The notes beneath the pieces are model-generated. The model made no database searches. It had not been told where the DNA came from and saw only the letters and a list, made by a program, of their open reading frames with translations. 64,000 bases of DNA, from assembly GCF_019972115.1 (NCBI RefSeq), contig NZ_BPFJ01000001.1:744001-808000 (forward strand), written 5' to 3'. The translations under genes were made by a program, and so were the position numbers. The stretch comes from Sulfurovum sp. TSL6 (GTDB lineage: Bacteria; Campylobacterota; Campylobacteria; Campylobacterales; Sulfurovaceae). Positions 34,187 to 42,884 of this stretch are shown piece by piece. Numbering within the stretch: position 1 is the first letter of the stretch; each line of letters begins with the position of its first letter.

Positions 34187-36655
34187 ATGCGAATTGTAAT
34201 CATAGGCGGTGGAATCGCTGCAGCTTACATGGCCAACTCGATTTTAGAGCAGGCTTCTGAGCATGAGGTGTTGATCGTATCAAAAGAATCAAACCCTCCC
34301 TATGATCGTATCCATCTGTGCTCTCTGATCAAAGGTACATCGCATATTAATGATATTGCCTTGCCTCTTCCTCCCGGTGTCAAACTTGAACTTGATTCTG
34401 AAGTGATCAAAATAGACAAGGATGCCAAACGGATCTACACAAAGAATTCGAGTTTCCGCTATGATATCCTCATCATCGCAACCGGTTCTGATCCTAAAAC
34501 ACTCTTTGATATAAAGGGTATAAAAAATGCAAGGACCTTTAGAAGTGCTGCTGACAGTGAATGTATAGCTGAATGCAGCAAGGGCAAAAATGTTGTCATG
34601 ATGGGAGTTGGTCCTATTGGGCTGGAACTTCTAGACACGCTTTGCGGATTGGATGGGCCTGAGAAGATCTATCTTGTCTCACGAGGTATGCATCTTTATG
34701 ATAAAGCACTCAGCCCTGTTGCCGTAGAGATGATGAAGAGTATTTATGAAGAGAGTGACTCCCGTGTTCAGATATTGCTGGAAGAGGAGATCCTCGATAA
34801 GAAGATCGAAGGTGATGAGATCACACAGATCATCATGAAGTCACACACTATAAATAATCCTTTTGTTATTTTTGGAGTGGGGATCTCGCCGAGTACTGAG
34901 TGTGCTAAGGGGACCCTTGATATAGACAAAGGCATCCTTGTGGATGAACATATGCGTACCTCAGATCCGTATATATATGCCGTTGGTGAAGTCGCACAGA
35001 TGCCGGATGGTTTTATTGCCGGAAGGGTCAGAGAATGTACCCTTCAGGCAGATGCCGCTATATCTTCGATTTTAGGGATAGAAGGTGAGGGTTTTAAAGA
35101 GTTTGTTACGGTTGACGGACTCAAAGTCGGTTCTTTTTTGCTTGCAGACGTCACCTCGACACTTTATGATCCTAAAGATAAAGCGAATGAAGATATTGTT
35201 CTTTCATCAAAGCAAGAAAAACGTATTGATCAATATATTATTAATAAAGATAGGCTGGTCCGTTTTATTGGCATAAATACAAACGTTGATGTAATAGAGT
35301 TAAAAAAAATGATGGAAGAGGACAAAAAGATTGATACCTCTTCTTTTTACTCCAATCGTCTTGTCAGTGAGCGCGGTAGACTTATCTGCAGCTGTGCAAG
35401 CGGCTATAAGAACGACCTTGTTGATATTATCAAGACCAACTGTGTTGAGAGTTTTGCAGAACTTAAGCCCTTTAGTGAGGCCGGCCGGATCTGCGGACGT
35501 TGTAAAAAAGACGTGGAGCAGTTGATCATAGATACTCCGGTCGATCCCGAAGAGGCACGACGTATCAAGGCAGAACGAGAAGAGCAGGAAAAGGCAAAAG
35601 AATTAGAAAAAGTCCAGCGGCGCATTGACAAATATAATGCCTTGCATCCAAAGAACCAGATAGAGGGGGAGAATCTTGAAGAAGCAATAAAAGCCTTTGA
35701 TTTGAAAAAGGAATACAATAGCTGGGTCTCCATGATCACTGCAAATATGCGTCTAAGACCGGAATATGAAGACCTGGTCAGCCAGGGACTTGAACATCTA
35801 AACAAAATACCGATCATCTGGCTTGAACTAGCCGACTGTTCGGGAAACTCGGAAGGATTTATTAAGTCCGCTCATCCCAAGGTCGATGACCTTATTTTGA
35901 AATATATCTCTTTGGATTATCATGAACTTCTTATGACGGCATCAGGAGATCAGTCAGAATCTGTACTTGAGAGTATTATTGAAAATGATGCAGGCAGATA
36001 TATCCTGATGGTAGAGGGAGCTGTTCCTTTGGGGATGGATGGAAAATTTCTGAGAATCGGACCAAAGGGTGAGACAGGACATACCTTGCTCAAGCGTGTT
36101 GCTAAAAATGCAGCAGCCGTACTTGCTGTAGGTTCTTGTGCTTTTGACGGCGGTGTTGTAGCGGCAAAGCCCAATCCTACCGGTGCGGTAGGTGTTGCAG
36201 AAGCCTTGGGAAGGAATGATATCATCAATCTTCCAGGCTGTCCGGTAAATCCGATCAATATTGTAGGGACTTTGCTGCACTACATCATGTTCGGTGAATT
36301 TCCGAAGCTTGATGAGAAAAACCGTCCTGAATGGGCCTATGGTTTCAGGATCCATGACAATTGTGAAAGACGCGGGCATTATGAGCTGGGTGAATTTGTT
36401 GAAGAGTGGGGAGATGAAGGAGCAAAAAAAGGCTGGTGTCTGTTCAAGATGGGATGCAAGGGTCCTTATGCCAATCTCAACTGCTCTTTAGTAAAATTCA
36501 ATGAAGGAACAAGCTGGCCGGTGCAGGCAGGACATGGCTGTTTCGGCTGTGCACTTGGAAAGATCGCATTTGACCACTTGGCAAATCACAGAGAAGTGGA
36601 TGATGAGACGAAAAAACTTTTAGAAGAAGCAGGGAAAAATAATGGCAAGTCGTAA
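34187..36655 (+). CDS. Oxidoreductase - BFD [2Fe-2S] - NiFe hydrogenase small subunit fusion
   Basis: 822 residues in three parts. Residues 1-390 are an FAD/NAD(P) oxidoreductase of the nitrite-reductase/rubredoxin-reductase type (IVIIGGGIAAAYMA, second nucleotide loop GVGPIGLEL, and SDPYIYAVGEVA as the FAD Asp motif). Residues 401-439 form a BFD-like [2Fe-2S] domain with Cys401, 403, 436 and 439. After a charged coiled coil (450-495) residues 541-822 are a hydrogenase small subunit: ADCSGNSEG, GSCAFDGG (Cys651), LPGCP (Cys685), NCERRGHYELGEF, MGCKGPYANLNC and GHGCFGC. Where the normal CxxC has its second Cys, residue 554 is Asn. No Tat signal exists, so the enzyme is cytoplasmic. It should pass electrons between H2 and NAD(P) or a small carrier. 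GGAGAG lies seven bases before the ATG. Confidence 0.9.
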   Translation: MRIVIIGGGIAAAYMANSILEQASEHEVLIVSKESNPPYDRIHLCSLIKGTSHINDIALPLPPGVKLELDSEVIKIDKDAKRIYTKNSSFRYDILIIATGSDPKTLFDIKGIKNARTFRSAADSECIAECSKGKNVVMMGVGPIGLELLDTLCGLDGPEKIYLVSRGMHLYDKALSPVAVEMMKSIYEESDSRVQILLEEEILDKKIEGDEITQIIMKSHTINNPFVIFGVGISPSTECAKGTLDIDKGILVDEHMRTSDPYIYAVGEVAQMPDGFIAGRVRECTLQADAAISSILGIEGEGFKEFVTVDGLKVGSFLLADVTSTLYDPKDKANEDIVLSSKQEKRIDQYIINKDRLVRFIGINTNVDVIELKKMMEEDKKIDTSSFYSNRLVSERGRLICSCASGYKNDLVDIIKTNCVESFAELKPFSEAGRICGRCKKDVEQLIIDTPVDPEEARRIKAEREEQEKAKELEKVQRRIDKYNALHPKNQIEGENLEEAIKAFDLKKEYNSWVSMITANMRLRPEYEDLVSQGLEHLNKIPIIWLELADCSGNSEGFIKSAHPKVDDLILKYISLDYHELLMTASGDQSESVLESIIENDAGRYILMVEGAVPLGMDGKFLRIGPKGETGHTLLKRVAKNAAAVLAVGSCAFDGGVVAAKPNPTGAVGVAEALGRNDIINLPGCPVNPINIVGTLLHYIMFGEFPKLDEKNRPEWAYGFRIHDNCERRGHYELGEFVEEWGDEGAKKGWCLFKMGCKGPYANLNCSLVKFNEGTSWPVQAGHGCFGCALGKIAFDHLANHREVDDETKKLLEEAGKNNGKS

Positions 36656-38336
36656 AATTGTAATAGATCCGATCACAAGGATTGAAGGGCATTTACGTAT
36701 CGAAGTCGAAGTCGATAAGAACAATGTGGTCACTGAAGCGTGGGCTTCCGGACAGTTGTTTCGCGGTATTGAGATCATCCTGAAAGGACGTGATCCTCGT
36801 GATGTCGGACTGATCGCTCAGCGTATTTGCGGGGTCTGTACCAATGTGCATTACCGTGCTTCCATCAGTGCAGTAGAAGATGCTTACAATATCGCCTTGC
36901 CGAAAAATGCAGAGATCATTAGAGATTTGGTGACACTGGCACTTTTTGTTCAAGATCATATTGTTCATTATTACCATCTGCATTCTCTTGATTATGTTGA
37001 TGTGGTCTCAGCACTTGAAGCAGACCCTGAAAAAGCATCACAAGTCGCAAAAGAATACCATGAGCACCCATATCTAAGTTCAGCTGAACATTTGAAACAT
37101 GTACAAGAAAAGTTGGATTCATTTGTCAAAGCAGGACGGCTTGGTCTTTTTGCTAACGGTTACTGGGGTCATTCGGCCTATAAGTTCACACCAGAAGAGA
37201 ACCTTGTACATATGAGCCATTATCTCGAAGCTTTGAACATCCAGCGTGAGATGAGCAAGGCTATTGCAATCTTTGCGGGCAAGACACCGCATCCTCAAAA
37301 CCTTGTAGTCGGCGGAGTGACAAGCGTGGCAGATATGCTTAACCCTCAACGTCTGAATGACTTTATGTTTATCCTAAAAGATGCGCGTGACTTTATCGAG
37401 CGCGCTTATATCCCTGACATGAAAATGGCAGTCAAAGCTTATAAAAATGAGATCAAATCCGGTTTTGGACGAGGAAGCGGTAATTTTATGGCGGTTGGTG
37501 GTTACAGTTTTGGCAAGTCAGAACAGCTTTTTGAAGGAGGAGTTATCTATTCTCATGATTTTAAGACTATAGACGCATTTGATGAAGCATACATCACTGA
37601 AGAAGCCTCACGGTCTTGGTACGAATATGATGAACCTCTATCGCCATATGATGGAGAGACTACGCCTTTTTATACGGACTTGAATGATGATGGAAGCTTA
37701 AAGACAGAGGGTAAATACAGCTGGGTTAAGGCTCCTCGCTATAAAGGTAAACCGATGGAAGTTGGACCAGTTTCACGTATGATTGTGGGCTATAGCAAAG
37801 AATCTAAGACCATAAAACCTTATATGCAGGACTTTATGGATGCAACAGGTCTCGAGCTTTTAGATTTTTCTACAACATTGGGACGCAATGCGGCGCGCGC
37901 TGTAGAGTCTCAGGTCTGTTGTGACCATATCTTTGATTTTTGCAGCGAGCTTATCGAAAATATCAAATACTATGATGAAGAGACCTGGACAAAGTATGTC
38001 TTCGAAGAACTTTCTTTACAGGCAAAAGGGCGTGGAATCTTTGAAGTCCCTCGCGGAGTACTGTCACATTTTGTCTGTATTGAAGATGCCAAGATATCGA
38101 ATTATCAGGCCGTTGTTCCAACCACATGGAACGCTTCGCCCAAGGATGCATCAGGTATCCGCGGTCCTTATGAAGAGTCACTTATCGGTATCACACTTGC
38201 TGATCCCTCTAATCCTTTGGAAGTGTTGCGGGTAGTGCATTCCTTTGATCCCTGTCTTGCATGTGCCGTGCATGTCATTGATCTAAAAGGCATTGATCTT
38301 GGCCACTATAAGATCAATGCCTCTTGCAGCATTTAA
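36642..38336 (+). CDS. NiFe hydrogenase large (catalytic) subunit
   Basis: 564 residues, overlapping the fusion gene by 14 bases and hence cotranslated. The L1 motif RICGVCTNVH gives Cys63 and Cys66; the L2 motif DPCLACAVH gives Cys538 and Cys541, the four nickel ligands. His544 is followed by a 20-residue tail (VIDLKGIDLGHY...), the usual C-terminal peptide cut by an endopeptidase after nickel insertion. PITRIEGHLRIEVEVD at the start is the family signature. It oxidises or produces H2 with the NiFe(CN)2CO centre. No hyp or maturation protease gene is in the window, so these must lie elsewhere. Confidence 0.96.
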   Translation: MASRKIVIDPITRIEGHLRIEVEVDKNNVVTEAWASGQLFRGIEIILKGRDPRDVGLIAQRICGVCTNVHYRASISAVEDAYNIALPKNAEIIRDLVTLALFVQDHIVHYYHLHSLDYVDVVSALEADPEKASQVAKEYHEHPYLSSAEHLKHVQEKLDSFVKAGRLGLFANGYWGHSAYKFTPEENLVHMSHYLEALNIQREMSKAIAIFAGKTPHPQNLVVGGVTSVADMLNPQRLNDFMFILKDARDFIERAYIPDMKMAVKAYKNEIKSGFGRGSGNFMAVGGYSFGKSEQLFEGGVIYSHDFKTIDAFDEAYITEEASRSWYEYDEPLSPYDGETTPFYTDLNDDGSLKTEGKYSWVKAPRYKGKPMEVGPVSRMIVGYSKESKTIKPYMQDFMDATGLELLDFSTTLGRNAARAVESQVCCDHIFDFCSELIENIKYYDEETWTKYVFEELSLQAKGRGIFEVPRGVLSHFVCIEDAKISNYQAVVPTTWNASPKDASGIRGPYEESLIGITLADPSNPLEVLRVVHSFDPCLACAVHVIDLKGIDLGHYKINASCSI

Positions 38337-38356
38337 AAGCATGCTACGCTTTTAAA
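38332..38356. terminator. Bidirectional hairpin between hydrogenase and metK
   Basis: TTTAAAAGC (38332-38340) pairs with GCTTTTAAA (38348-38356) around seven bases, overlapping both convergent stop codons. The T-rich arms can serve as terminator for either strand. Confidence 0.5.
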
Positions 38357-39546
38357 GATTGAAACCAATCCAGTTCATCCAAAAATTCCCATGGATACTC
38401 TGGATACCCTATCTGTCCCTTTGCGGCGATATCAGCATACAGGAAATGCTCTTTGCTTGGTTGATCTAATGCAAATTTTTCAGTGATCCATCTAGGGGTA
38501 AGCGGGAACTTGTCTGCAATGATCTGGGAGAGTGTTTCATCCTTCATCTCGGTCAATCCCGTATGTTGTGTATCGACAGTCACTGAAGAAGGTCTCGTCT
38601 CAGCGATCACATAAGAGATCTGTACCAGTGCCTTCTTGGCAAGCCCTGCTGCAACAATATGTTTAGCCAGCCATCTTGCAGCATAAAGAGCTGTACGATC
38701 CACTTTGGAATAATCTTTTGAGCTTTGTGATCCACCCCCTATAGGTGCATATCCGCCATAAGTATCACATACTACTTTCCTTCCCGTCAAACCCGAATCT
38801 GCAATAGGCGAATGCTGTACAAACCTTCCTGTATTGTTGATATAGAATTCTACAGCATCTTCATCAAAATGCCCTGCTTCAAATGTTACATTCTGGGTAA
38901 TGATCTCTTTGACCAATCTTTTTACTTCTTTTTCTTCTACCGTTTTGTTATGTGCAATGGCTACAATGATCTTTGCGATACGTTGTGGCTTGCACTGATC
39001 AAAGTTTTCTTTAGTCTCGTAATCCATGACCACTTCCGTTTTCATATCCACACCAAATGTCTCCGGATGCTTAAGTGCATAGGTATAGAGTACATCCCTG
39101 ATCTCTCTGGCATAGGAAAAAGCACTGGGCATATAATCAGCTCTCTCAGAACTTGCATACCCAAACATCATTCCCTGGTCACCAGCACCTATCTCATGAT
39201 CTTCCTTTTCCACACCCATGGTAATATCTGGTGATTGTGCACTGACATACACATGTACCTCTGCTTCATCAGGGAAAAAGGTTTCCCCACTCTCAAACCC
39301 TGCTTCAGGATACCCGATCTGTTTCAGTGCATTGATAGCGATCTTTTCATAAAAAGCAGTGTCAACAGGCACTTTGCTTTTTACTTCGCCACCTATGATA
39401 ATATGCTTCCCGCTGATGAACACTTCCGTTGCTACTTTAGCATCAGGGTCACGTTGTAGTAACATATCCACAATACTGTCTGCAATAATATCAGCACATT
39501 TATCAGGGTGCCCTGCCGAAACAGCCTCTGAAGTAAAAAGATACAT
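38344..39546 (-). CDS. metK: S-adenosylmethionine synthetase
   Basis: 400 residues. FTSEAVSAGHPDKCADIIAD is the N-terminal ATP-binding signature, GAGDQGMMFGYA the methionine/ATP loop near residue 120, and GGGSQSSKDYSKVDRTALYAARW the phosphate-binding loop where GGGAFSGKDPxKVDRS is usual. DTYGGYAPIGG precedes it. It makes S-adenosylmethionine from methionine and ATP. The GGGSQSSKDYSKVD variant is slightly unusual but keeps the key Lys and Asp. Confidence 0.95.
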   Translation of the reverse strand: MYLFTSEAVSAGHPDKCADIIADSIVDMLLQRDPDAKVATEVFISGKHIIIGGEVKSKVPVDTAFYEKIAINALKQIGYPEAGFESGETFFPDEAEVHVYVSAQSPDITMGVEKEDHEIGAGDQGMMFGYASSERADYMPSAFSYAREIRDVLYTYALKHPETFGVDMKTEVVMDYETKENFDQCKPQRIAKIIVAIAHNKTVEEKEVKRLVKEIITQNVTFEAGHFDEDAVEFYINNTGRFVQHSPIADSGLTGRKVVCDTYGGYAPIGGGSQSSKDYSKVDRTALYAARWLAKHIVAAGLAKKALVQISYVIAETRPSSVTVDTQHTGLTEMKDETLSQIIADKFPLTPRWITEKFALDQPSKEHFLYADIAAKGQIGYPEYPWEFLDELDWFQSLKA

Positions 39547-39609
39547 CCTATCTCCTTTTCTTTCATTACTAATTATTATATTAACAAAACTATACTTTAA
39601 TCAGGACTT

Positions 39610-40134
39610 TCAGACTTCTTCTATCGCTTTTAGAAATAGTTCTCTATCTTCATCATTATGAAAAACAAAATGTACTTTCATACCCTCTTTTCTCTCTAAA
39701 AAATGCTTCACCTCTTCATAGGCTACAGTAGCCGCTTTATCTTTAGGATAGGCGTATATTCCTGTAGAAATAGCGGGGAAGGCAATATCCTTGCACCCCA
39801 GATTATCTGCCAACTTAAGGGACTCGCTGTAACATGAAGCAAGCAATTTGGCACATTGATCCCCACATTGGTGATAGATCGGTCCTACCGTGTGGATGAC
39901 ATACAATGAAGGCAGGTTACCCGCATTTGTGGCTACAGATTTTCCCGTAGGCAAACCATCAGGGTATTTCTCTTGGCGTATCTTTTTGCATGCCTCAAGG
40001 ATTTCATCTCCTCCTGCTTTGTGGATAGCACCGTCTACACCACCCCCGCCCATCAGTGAACTGTTCGCTGCATTGACGATCGCACAGACTTTTTCTTTCG
40101 TAATGTCACCTGTTTTGATAATGATCCTGTCCAT
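39610..40134 (-). CDS. Macro-domain protein (O-acetyl-ADP-ribose deacetylase type)
   Basis: 174 residues covering one macro domain. IVNAANSSLMGGGGVDGAIHKAGG near residue 20-45 contains the ADP-ribose binding Asn-Ala-Ala-Asn, GGGGVDGAIH and catalytic Asp of the YmdB class. AFPAISTGIYAYP near 125 is the diphosphate loop. It hydrolyses O-acetyl-ADP-ribose and removes ADP-ribose from acidic residues. It follows metK with 63 bases between on the same strand. Confidence 0.92.
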   Translation of the reverse strand: MDRIIIKTGDITKEKVCAIVNAANSSLMGGGGVDGAIHKAGGDEILEACKKIRQEKYPDGLPTGKSVATNAGNLPSLYVIHTVGPIYHQCGDQCAKLLASCYSESLKLADNLGCKDIAFPAISTGIYAYPKDKAATVAYEEVKHFLERKEGMKVHFVFHNDEDRELFLKAIEEV

Positions 40135-40192
40135 CCTTTTGCCTTTAAAAAAGATTTATCCTATAATAACATAAAGTAAGGAGCAGATCATC

Positions 40193-40417
40193 ATGACAGA
40201 TATTGGGAAAAGTCTTATCATTATAGGTTTTGTGGTCATCATCATAGGTACTGTGTTACTCTTTAGTGACAAACTTCCATTCAATCTTGGAAAACTCCCC
40301 GGTGATATCTCCTTCAAAAAAGAAAACTTCTCTTTTTATTTCCCGATCACAACGTCTATCTTGATCAGTGTTATTTTATCACTTCTGTTTTATCTCTTTG
40401 GTAGGTTCTTTAGATAA
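40193..40417 (+). CDS. DUF2905 small membrane protein
   Basis: 74 residues with two hydrophobic helices (SLIIIGFVVIIIGTVLLF and FPITTSILISVILSLLFYLF) joined by the conserved loop LPGDISFKKENFSFYFP, the DUF2905 signature. It is common in bacteria and has no known function. AAGGAGC lies before the ATG at a good distance. It precedes the DUF2238 gene on the same strand by 46 bases. Confidence 0.85.
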   Translation: MTDIGKSLIIIGFVVIIIGTVLLFSDKLPFNLGKLPGDISFKKENFSFYFPITTSILISVILSLLFYLFGRFFR

Positions 40418-40463
40418 GAACTTCCAATATGGTGTTATAATACTAAAGGAAAAAGGAGAGGAT

Positions 40464-41063
40464 ATGCCAAAATCACACAAGTTAATCTATACAATATATC
40501 TGGTTATTTGGGTCATTATGGCGATCAATCCCAAATATCCCGCTGATTGGCTTATTGAAAATGTATTGATATTCATTTGTGTTCCTTTTATTATCTGGAT
40601 GGATACCAAGCATCAATTTACACTTTTAAGCATGATTTTTCTTCTCATATTTTCCAGCCTGCACTCTTTAGGATCGCACTATACCTATTCAGAGATGGTG
40701 CACTTTAACACCATCACACAGTTTTTTGGCTTTGAGAGAAATCATTTTGACCGCTTGGTACATTTTCTGTTTGGATTACTTCTCTTTAGGGTACTGTTTG
40801 AGATGATTGCTCCTAGTACAACTACGGTTAAAACTGCTTTACTCTTTACCTTTACGATGATTCTTTCTATCTCCACACTCTATGAACTGCTTGAATGGCT
40901 TGCAGTGGTTATATTGCACCCTGAACTCGGGATGGCTTTTTTAGGCACACAGGGAGATATATGGGATGCGCACAAAGACTCTGCTCTTGCCATGACAGGT
41001 GCTTTGATCAATATACTTTTTTATCAAAGCTATAAGCATTTATGGCTATTAAAAAGAGGATAA
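40464..41063 (+). CDS. DUF2238 (YjdF-like) membrane protein
   Basis: The ATG at 40464 follows AGGAGAGG and is preferred to a longer frame that overlaps the DUF2905 gene. The 199-residue protein has five to six membrane helices. The conserved signature HYTYSEMVHFNTITQFFGFERNHFDRLVHF (seen as HYTYSEM then ERNHFDRLVHF) and LGTQGDIWDAHKDSALAMTGA mark DUF2238/YjdF. The charged H/D/E residues within membrane segments suggest metal or substrate binding, but the role is unknown. Confidence 0.86.
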   Translation: MPKSHKLIYTIYLVIWVIMAINPKYPADWLIENVLIFICVPFIIWMDTKHQFTLLSMIFLLIFSSLHSLGSHYTYSEMVHFNTITQFFGFERNHFDRLVHFLFGLLLFRVLFEMIAPSTTTVKTALLFTFTMILSISTLYELLEWLAVVILHPELGMAFLGTQGDIWDAHKDSALAMTGALINILFYQSYKHLWLLKRG

Positions 41064-41091
41064 AAGCTATCTATGAAAGAGCTGTAGTAGG

Positions 41092-41817
41092 TTATAAGCC
41101 TAATCTCTTTTTCTTGTATTTTACAATGCGTCCGTCATCATCTGCAAGATACACATTATCTTTCGCATCAAAGGCTATACCTTCCCAGGCACCCTTCTCC
41201 AATTTAACTTTTTGTACAATTTTCTTCTTTTGAAGATCATACTTGATCAAAAGATCTTCTTTATCACTCACCATATAAAGATATCCATCATAAAAAGTAA
41301 GTCCTGCAGTGTCAGCAACATGATGTTCAATCACATCAATGATCCTTGAAGGATAAGGCATCAATCTGACTACAGCAATGAAAGATTTCTTTTTCTTCTT
41401 GGATTGTTTGGCTAGATAGACTCTATTGCCTACTTTTGCAATGCCTTCTATTCCCGATTTTTTGTTAAACAGCGGTAACTTTTTCCCATGATAGATGGTA
41501 TCCAAAGGAATTTCCTTCTTTTCACCTGTCAGAGTGTCAACCATTAACAACCCTTTATTTTCAAGAGCAAAAATCATCTGTGACTCTTCACATACAATAC
41601 CTTCAAGATCATACTTCCCCAGCTTTATTTTTTGAAGTATCTTTCCTTTTCGGTGGATCTTATAGTAAGCCCCTTCATCATTGGCGACAACAAGTGTATC
41701 ATCACTGGTACAATAACTTACCCCTGAAGCTTCTGGGATCTTTGCGATCACCTTTCCTTTGGGATCAGCACAGGCACTAACCCATAATACAAAAGGAAGC
41801 CATACATAATATTTCAT
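41092..41817 (-). CDS. Beta-propeller-like lipoprotein (SdiA-regulated type)
   Basis: The start at 41817 overlaps the pfkA stop by ATGA. The 241-residue protein has a lipoprotein signal (WLPFVLWVSAC). A propeller-like repeat follows: ASGVSYCTSDDTLVVANDEG, LEGIVCEESQMIFALENKG, IEGIAKVGNRVYLAKQ, TAGLTFYDGYLYMVSDKED and WEGIAFDAKDNVYLADDDG. The repeated xGIxxxxxDxxYxxxD blocks match the SdiA-regulated/strictosidine-synthase-like group. It probably lies at the outer or periplasmic side of a membrane. The ligand is unknown. Confidence 0.78.
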   Translation of the reverse strand: MKYYVWLPFVLWVSACADPKGKVIAKIPEASGVSYCTSDDTLVVANDEGAYYKIHRKGKILQKIKLGKYDLEGIVCEESQMIFALENKGLLMVDTLTGEKKEIPLDTIYHGKKLPLFNKKSGIEGIAKVGNRVYLAKQSKKKKKSFIAVVRLMPYPSRIIDVIEHHVADTAGLTFYDGYLYMVSDKEDLLIKYDLQKKKIVQKVKLEKGAWEGIAFDAKDNVYLADDDGRIVKYKKKRLGL

Positions 41818-42785
41818 ATATGGCACCCGAACTCCATTCCAAGCTTCAATAATTCAGCGTTTATTTCGTATTTTTTAAAAGCAACATCTTCAATATCTTT
41901 ATGATTAAATCCACTTTTATTGTAACAGATCACGGAGCTTTTATTGCCTTCAAGCAAACCATCTATAGCCTGGGTCACAAAATCAAAAGCCATAAGACGG
42001 TCATACACTGTAGGATTTCCCCCACGTTGCATGTGACCCAGTACTGTAATACGGGATTCTATACCTATCTCTTCTTCAAACCACTGTGCAACATCTTCTG
42101 AATTTTTCATAGCTTCAGAGACCACTGCGATAAAATACTCTCTGCCCTCTTGTATCTGTTTTTTAAAACATGATTTATAATCGTTTAGTTCATAGGGTAT
42201 TTCCGGTATTAAGCACATCTCTGCCCCAGAGGTCAGTGCTGAGACAAGTGCCAGATAGCCACACTCTCTTCCCATCGCTTCTATGACAAATGCACGGCTA
42301 AAGGATGATGCAGTATCTCTGATAGAGTCTATGGCATACTTAATGACATTAAGTGCTGTATCTACACCAAGACAGTACTCTGTTCCAGCAATATCATTGT
42401 CGATCGTAGCAGGAATACCGGCAAAGCTTAACCCTTCACTCTCGTCACTCAGTGCCTGCATCCCTTTAAAGGAACCATCACCACCCAAAACGACCAAATA
42501 ACCTATATTATGTGCCTTGAGGTTATCAAGTGCCTGTTTACGATAAGACTGCTCCATAAAACGTTTTGAACGAGAAGAGCGTATCTTTGTCCCACCACGT
42601 GAAATGATACCTGCAACATCACGGTAACCTGCCTTATAGATGTTGTTGTCTATCAAACCTTCAAAACCATTATTTACAAAATACGGTGTAAGTCCTTTCC
42701 CAATGCTGTATTCAACAAAACGCTTGAGTGCAGCATTCATTCCTGAAACATCACCACCTGAACAGAGTATCGCTATATTTTTCAT
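41814..42785 (-). CDS. pfkA: ATP-dependent 6-phosphofructokinase
   Basis: 323 residues. IAILCSGGDVSGMNAALKRF is the ATP loop, VVLGGDGSFKGMQAL the glycine-rich ATP-specific motif (Gly rather than the Asp of pyrophosphate enzymes), IPATIDNDIAGTEYCLG the catalytic Asp region and EAMGRECGYLAL the substrate-binding Arg. It phosphorylates fructose-6-phosphate. Many Campylobacterota lack Pfk, so its presence suggests sugar storage breakdown or glycogen use. The start is preceded by only short AT-rich DNA. Confidence 0.92.
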   Translation of the reverse strand: MKNIAILCSGGDVSGMNAALKRFVEYSIGKGLTPYFVNNGFEGLIDNNIYKAGYRDVAGIISRGGTKIRSSRSKRFMEQSYRKQALDNLKAHNIGYLVVLGGDGSFKGMQALSDESEGLSFAGIPATIDNDIAGTEYCLGVDTALNVIKYAIDSIRDTASSFSRAFVIEAMGRECGYLALVSALTSGAEMCLIPEIPYELNDYKSCFKKQIQEGREYFIAVVSEAMKNSEDVAQWFEEEIGIESRITVLGHMQRGGNPTVYDRLMAFDFVTQAIDGLLEGNKSSVICYNKSGFNHKDIEDVAFKKYEINAELLKLGMEFGCHI

Positions 42786-42884
42786 GGTTTAGCCTTTGTA
42801 CATTCATATAAAAAATTATAACATTAAAATGTATTCAAAGGAATTCATTCAAAAAATATGTATAATATCCATAGAGGTACCAGT

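Noticed and set aside
34187-36655. Fusion as an artefact of a missing stop between oxidoreductase and hydrogenase genes
   Set aside because: The linker (residues 440-540) is a continuous, well-formed coiled coil in frame, without internal ribosome site plus ATG at the expected small-subunit start, so a real fusion is more likely.
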